From: Lachnospiraceae bacterium
Lineage (GTDB): Bacteria > Bacillota > Clostridia > Lachnospirales > Lachnospiraceae
Length of the DNA stretch: 35,334 bases
Direction: 5' to 3'
Assembly: GCA_030537145.1 (NCBI GenBank)
Contig: JAUNON010000022.1
Coordinates: 1-35,334 of the forward strand
Below, one piece after another: positions 32,171 to 35,334 of the stretch; position 1 is the first letter of the stretch, and the number at the start of each line of letters is the position of its first letter. The notes below the pieces were generated by a model. It was not told the DNA's origin, did no database searches, and saw only the letters and a program-made list of their open reading frames with translations. Position numbers and translations under genes: made by a program.

Positions 32171-33052
32171 TTGAATTGGAGTAATAAAAAAATGAAAAAT
32201 TTTTTCCTTGATTTTCTGTGTGATATTCTGGGAAGCATCCTGTATGCCACCGGAATCTACACCTTTGCCAAGACGGCAGATTTCGCCCCCGGCGGTATCT
32301 CCGGTCTTGCCCTGATCCTGAATCATCTGTGGGGGCTTCCCATCGGTACGATGACGCTGATATTGAATATCCCGCTGGTACTGATCAGCTACCGGGTAGT
32401 GGGAAAGAAATTTTTGTTAAAAACTGCCCGCAGCATGATCATCAGCACCATTTTTCTGGATCTGATCTTTCCTTTTACTCCCGCTTACGCAGGCAGTCCC
32501 TTCATGGCCGCCCTCTACTCCGGGATCTGCCTGGGCGCCGGAATGGCCTTTTTTTATATGCGTGGAAGCAGCTCCGGCGGCATGGATTTTCTGATCATGA
32601 CCATCAAGGTCCGTTACCCGCATTTTTCCCTGGGCATGGTATCCATGATCAGTGATTTCGTTATTATCCTGCTGGGCTGGCCGGTTTTCGGAAATGTAGA
32701 TGCGATTCTGTATGGCCTGACCACCGCCTTTGCAGCCTCTACTGTTCTGGATAAAATTATGTACGGCATGGGCGCCGGAAAATTGATTATCATCATCACC
32801 AACCAGGGGCAGTCTCTGGCCGGCCGCATCGGAGAAATGACGGACCGGGGTTCCACCATTCTGAAGGCTATGGGCACCTACACCCGGGAGGATCGGGATG
32901 TATTGCTGTGCGCCTGCTCCAAATCCCAGGCCTATTCCATCACCGGCATGGCTCATGAAATGGATCCGGGGGCATTCGTCATGGTGACAGAGACCAGCGA
33001 GGTATTCGGAGAGGGCTTTACCGAAGAAAAAAAAGAGACTGCCGGAAAATAG
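32171..33052 (+). CDS. YitT family membrane protein
   Basis: A protein of about 293 residues with five or six hydrophobic helices (YitT/DUF161) followed by a cytosolic DUF2179 domain (about residues 215-285). TFAKTADFAPGGISGLALIL and GMAFFYMRGSSSGGMDFLIM are the conserved YitT segments, and GKLIIIITNQGQSLAGRI begins the C-terminal domain, which ends near MDPGAFVMVTETSEVFGEGF. The function is unknown for the family. I prefer a TTG start with GGAGG 8 nt upstream; an ATG 21 bases later with GGAG 10 nt before it is the alternative. It converges on the glycosyltransferase gene 46 bp away. Confidence 0.9.
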   Translation: MNWSNKKMKNFFLDFLCDILGSILYATGIYTFAKTADFAPGGISGLALILNHLWGLPIGTMTLILNIPLVLISYRVVGKKFLLKTARSMIISTIFLDLIFPFTPAYAGSPFMAALYSGICLGAGMAFFYMRGSSSGGMDFLIMTIKVRYPHFSLGMVSMISDFVIILLGWPVFGNVDAILYGLTTAFAASTVLDKIMYGMGAGKLIIIITNQGQSLAGRIGEMTDRGSTILKAMGTYTREDRDVLLCACSKSQAYSITGMAHEMDPGAFVMVTETSEVFGEGFTEEKKETAGK

Positions 33053-33098
33053 CTCCGAAAGCCGGCCTGCGCCGGACTCTCCCCATTCCGTTAGTCCC

Positions 33099-34169
33099 TT
33101 ATTTCTTCTTTTTAAAAATCCATCTGTTCTGAACAAAATAGCTGAAAAAGAACAGCCCCACATCTACAAGGATCTTCAGCAAAACCGGCTCTCCCGAAGA
33201 AATATACTCCAGGGACTGCACAAGACCGGCAGACAGCAGGCACTGTACGATACTCAGCACCACAAACATTCCGGCGGATTTCCTGCCGTCCCCTCCGCTT
33301 TCAAATACCAGGTAGCGGTTGATCAGATAATTGACTGACGCAGAAATCACCCGGGCGATTACGGTTCCCCAGGCCAGCGGATAGCTGATATTTTTCAGGC
33401 AGTATTCCGTCAGCAACCAAAACAGCACTATATCCAGCAGCGATACGGAAACCGAGGTCATGGAAAACATCAGAAATCTCCGGAACAGCGCAACATAAAT
33501 GCGCACCGTATCCCGTACCGGGCGGTAATGTGTCTCCGCCTTCGGATTGGGGACAGGTGTTTCGACCGAAACCTCCAGATATCCGGCGTATCCGCAATCC
33601 AGTAGCATAGAAGCCTCATACTCATAGCCGCTTCCCCACATCCGCAGACATTCCGGAATCCGCATATCGGGAATCCCCCGCAGCCCTGTCAGCGCATCCT
33701 TCACCGAAATTCCTGTCAGCAGCCGGTAAATGAGGCAGGTAATTTTATTTCCGTTTCGTCTGGCTCTGGTAATACCGGGACCGGAAAAATCTCTGGCCCC
33801 CAGCACCAGGCCATAAGAGTCCATGCGATGGCTATTGTAAAGCGTTTCCTCTATCCGGAGCACATCCTCCAGCCGGTCGCTGCCGTCAGAATTCACCGTG
33901 ATGACGCCATCGCAGGTTCCCTGCCAATGCTCCCCGTAATATGAAAAGCCTGTCTTGAGTGCCGCACCCTTTCCTTTATTTTCCCTGTGATGCAGTACAA
34001 TACAGCCGACCCGCTCCGCCTCCCGGAATATCTCCTGCCGGTCCTCCCGGCTTCCATCATCCACAACAAGAATCCGCTCAAAACCGGCCCGGCGAAGCTG
34101 CCGCAGATAATCACATAACGAATCCGGCGGATTATACGCAGGGATTAAAATGGTACAATTCCGTCTCAT
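33099..34169 (-). CDS. Glycosyltransferase family 2 fused to GtrA-like membrane domain
   Basis: A 356-residue two-domain protein. Residues 5-215 are a GT-A glycosyltransferase (ILIPAYNPPDSL, ILVVDDGSRED, NKGKGAALKTGF, and VNSDGSDRLEDV as the metal/nucleotide site where related enzymes have DADGQH). Residues 228-352 are a GtrA-like domain with four hydrophobic helices (FLMFSMTSVSVSLLDIVLFWLL-type start, VNYLINRYLVFES, end FVQNRWIFKKKK). Such fusions resemble DPMS/GtrB plus flippase pairs that load a sugar on undecaprenyl phosphate and turn it across the membrane. Both substrate and glycan are unknown. AAAGGA is about 8 nt before the ATG, within a purine-rich leader. Confidence 0.9.
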   Translation of the reverse strand: MRRNCTILIPAYNPPDSLCDYLRQLRRAGFERILVVDDGSREDRQEIFREAERVGCIVLHHRENKGKGAALKTGFSYYGEHWQGTCDGVITVNSDGSDRLEDVLRIEETLYNSHRMDSYGLVLGARDFSGPGITRARRNGNKITCLIYRLLTGISVKDALTGLRGIPDMRIPECLRMWGSGYEYEASMLLDCGYAGYLEVSVETPVPNPKAETHYRPVRDTVRIYVALFRRFLMFSMTSVSVSLLDIVLFWLLTEYCLKNISYPLAWGTVIARVISASVNYLINRYLVFESGGDGRKSAGMFVVLSIVQCLLSAGLVQSLEYISSGEPVLLKILVDVGLFFFSYFVQNRWIFKKKK

Positions 34170-34174
34170 GATTC

Positions 34175-34256
34175 TTGTCCTTTATCTTTATTGTTCTTTC
34201 TTTATCGCTTTCTCCTTATCGCTTTCTCTTTCTCCCTCTATCCTTATCCCTTCATT
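34175..34256 (-). other. Polypurine tract upstream of the GT2-GtrA gene
   Basis: On the minus strand about 80 nt are almost pure A and G with several AAGGA/AAGGAG motifs. A unit of about 14 bp (TTATCGCTTTCTC on plus) is repeated in tandem near 34197-34228. It lies between proC and the glycosyltransferase gene. Confidence 0.55.
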
Positions 34257-34310
34257 CTATCGCCACCCGAAAACAGCCGGATACAGGGCCGAAGCTTTCA
34301 ATACAAACCG

Positions 34311-35105
34311 CTACAGCTTCTTGGCCTTCTTGACACAGGCCTTTTCTGCCTCGATCAAAGCGCTGCGGAAGCCTCTCTCCTCCAAGACCCGAACCGCATC
34401 AATGGTGGTGCCGCCCGGCGAGCATACCATATCCTTCAGCTCTCCCGGATGCTTCCCCAGATCCAGAATCATTTTTGCGCTTCCGTACACCGCCTGCGCT
34501 GCAAACTCGTATGCCAACGCTCTGGGCATTCCGTCCGCCACGGCTCCGTCCGCCATTGCCTCAATCATCATAAATACGTAGGCCGGGCCGCTTCCCGATA
34601 CGGAAGTCACCACGTCCAGAAGATTCTCCGGAACCCACTCTGCCCTGCCGAAGCTCCGGCACAGCCCCTGCACCATCTCCATCTCACCGTCCGTGACATA
34701 TTGGTTTTTACTCAATCCCATCATACCGGCCTTCACCATCGCCGGAGTATTCGGCATGGTGCGGACGATCTTCAACGGCCGGCCAAACTGCTGCTCCAGC
34801 CAGCCCAGAGTCTTTCCGGGAGCAATGGTCACGATCACTTCCTTCCCCGTCATCACATATTTGATCTCTGAGATCACATCCGCATAATACTGGGGCTTTA
34901 CCGCCAAAAACAGCACATCTGCAAACTCTGCCACTGCCTGATTTGTCTCACCGTACTGAATCTTCAATTCTTCTATAATCTTTTTCTGAGCCAGAGGGGC
35001 CTTGTCGGAGGCCATAATCTCTTCCTCTTTCGCTGCGCCGCTTTCCAGAATGCCGCTGATCATGGCCGTCGCCATATTGCCGCATCCGATAAATCCAATC
35101 CTCAT
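34311..35105 (-). CDS. proC: Pyrroline-5-carboxylate reductase
   Basis: A 264-residue enzyme that reduces pyrroline-5-carboxylate to proline with NAD(P)H, the last step of proline synthesis. The N-terminal Rossmann fold begins MRIGFIGCGNMATAMISG. LFLAVKPQYY, IVRTMPNTPAMVKAG and the signature around SGSGPAYVFMMIEAMADGAV and CSPGGTTIDAVRVLEE complete the family. The length is typical. GGAGGAG lies 7 nt before the ATG. It is on the same strand as, and upstream of, the GT2-GtrA gene, separated by about 140 bp that include a polypurine tract. Confidence 0.96.
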   Translation of the reverse strand: MRIGFIGCGNMATAMISGILESGAAKEEEIMASDKAPLAQKKIIEELKIQYGETNQAVAEFADVLFLAVKPQYYADVISEIKYVMTGKEVIVTIAPGKTLGWLEQQFGRPLKIVRTMPNTPAMVKAGMMGLSKNQYVTDGEMEMVQGLCRSFGRAEWVPENLLDVVTSVSGSGPAYVFMMIEAMADGAVADGMPRALAYEFAAQAVYGSAKMILDLGKHPGELKDMVCSPGGTTIDAVRVLEERGFRSALIEAEKACVKKAKKL

Positions 35106-35136
35106 AACACTTCTCCTCCACTATACACACCAAAAC

Positions 35137-35334
35137 CTGCCATGCATATTCCAATGTTTCCGGGCAGAGCTCCTGGCAAAACCTTCGGTTTTCCCAGGTC
35201 GCTTCGCTCGCCAAATGAACAGAAATACATCTGTTCAAGCCAGCTTGACCGCTCCCTGCCATGCATATTCCAATCTTTTCGGGCAGAGCTCCTGGCAAAA
35301 CCTTCGGTTTTCCCAGGTCGCTTCGCTCGCCAAA
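35137..35334. repeat. Direct repeat with 119-bp period, cut by window edge
   Basis: Two copies of a 79-bp unit (35137-35215 and 35256-35334) agree at about 77 positions. Each contains the hairpin CCTGGCAAAACC-TTC-GGTTTTCCCAGG. The 40-bp spacer holds another hairpin, GAACAGA/TCTGTTC (35217-35236). The array may continue beyond the window. Confidence 0.9.

Noticed and set aside
34948..35298. Open frame through the terminal repeats and the start of proC
   Set aside because: It is translated repeat sequence (LASEATWENRR-like) fused out of frame to proC; not a gene.
35137..35334. CRISPR array at the right end
   Set aside because: The unit is 79 bp with internal hairpins and a 40-bp spacer, seen only twice; it does not fit CRISPR repeat and spacer sizes.

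Overview
The window reads as chromosomal DNA of an anaerobic Firmicute, most likely a Lachnospiraceae (Clostridium cluster XIVa) gut-type bacterium. The evidence is strong AGGAGG-type ribosome sites, TTGACA/TATAAT promoters, a T-box leader in front of proS, MutS2, YhaM, YitT, a type 2 GalT, WG-repeat and DUF402 proteins, and mid-range GC. The genus is not decided. No single large novel system is visible. The window is mostly housekeeping and transport genes with several families of small palindromic repeats between them.

Layout. (1) 1-2390 is an accessory patch on the minus strand: an XRE/zinc-ribbon regulator, two AT-rich genes (GrpB-like and GNAT) and the broken 3' end of a phage terminase large subunit. 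(2) 2392-9676 is core: rlmD and yhaM on minus, then mutS2 and an OmpR/EnvZ-type two-component pair on plus. (3) 9678-11841 (minus) is a nucleoside/pentose group: a uridine-phosphorylase-like enzyme, an RpiB-type isomerase and a cytidylate-kinase-like protein. (4) 11930-16587 (minus) is a complete branched-chain amino acid ABC operon, livK-livH-livM-livG-livF, with a 12-bp hairpin between livK and livH. (5) 16929-18766 (plus) is a MarR regulator translationally coupled to a MATE efflux pump. (6) 18905-22058 (minus) is a CUT1 sugar ABC transporter (binding protein and two permeases) without an ATPase. (7) 22386-24448 (minus) is proS with its promoter and T-box. (8) 24516-26940 (minus) is a ribokinase-like kinase followed by type 2 galT. 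(9) 27422-28971 holds a DUF402 protein and an M42 peptidase whose 3' ends overlap by 64 bp. (10) 29134-31860 (minus) holds a secreted WG-repeat protein, ridA and a YheO-type PAS/HTH regulator. (11) 32171-35105 holds yitT (plus), a GT2-GtrA fusion and proC (both minus). The window ends inside a repeat with a 119-bp period.

How the genes work together. The Udp-like enzyme, RpiB and the ribokinase-like kinase can all feed ribose into the pentose phosphate pathway. ridA (enamine/imine deaminase) lies just downstream of the YheO-type regulator and probably shares its transcript. The liv and sugar transporters each place a stable hairpin between the binding-protein gene and the permease gene, which would favour excess binding protein.

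Non-coding structure is the most interesting part. A long palindromic element flanked by GGAGCTGTCGCAAAA arms occurs twice, once full length and once with a 71-bp internal deletion. A 32-bp sequence is repeated exactly at the yhaM stop codon and in the proS leader. A third hairpin family overlaps the galT stop codon and recurs between ridA and the WG-repeat gene. The proS leader carries extra palindromes between the T-box terminator and the start codon.
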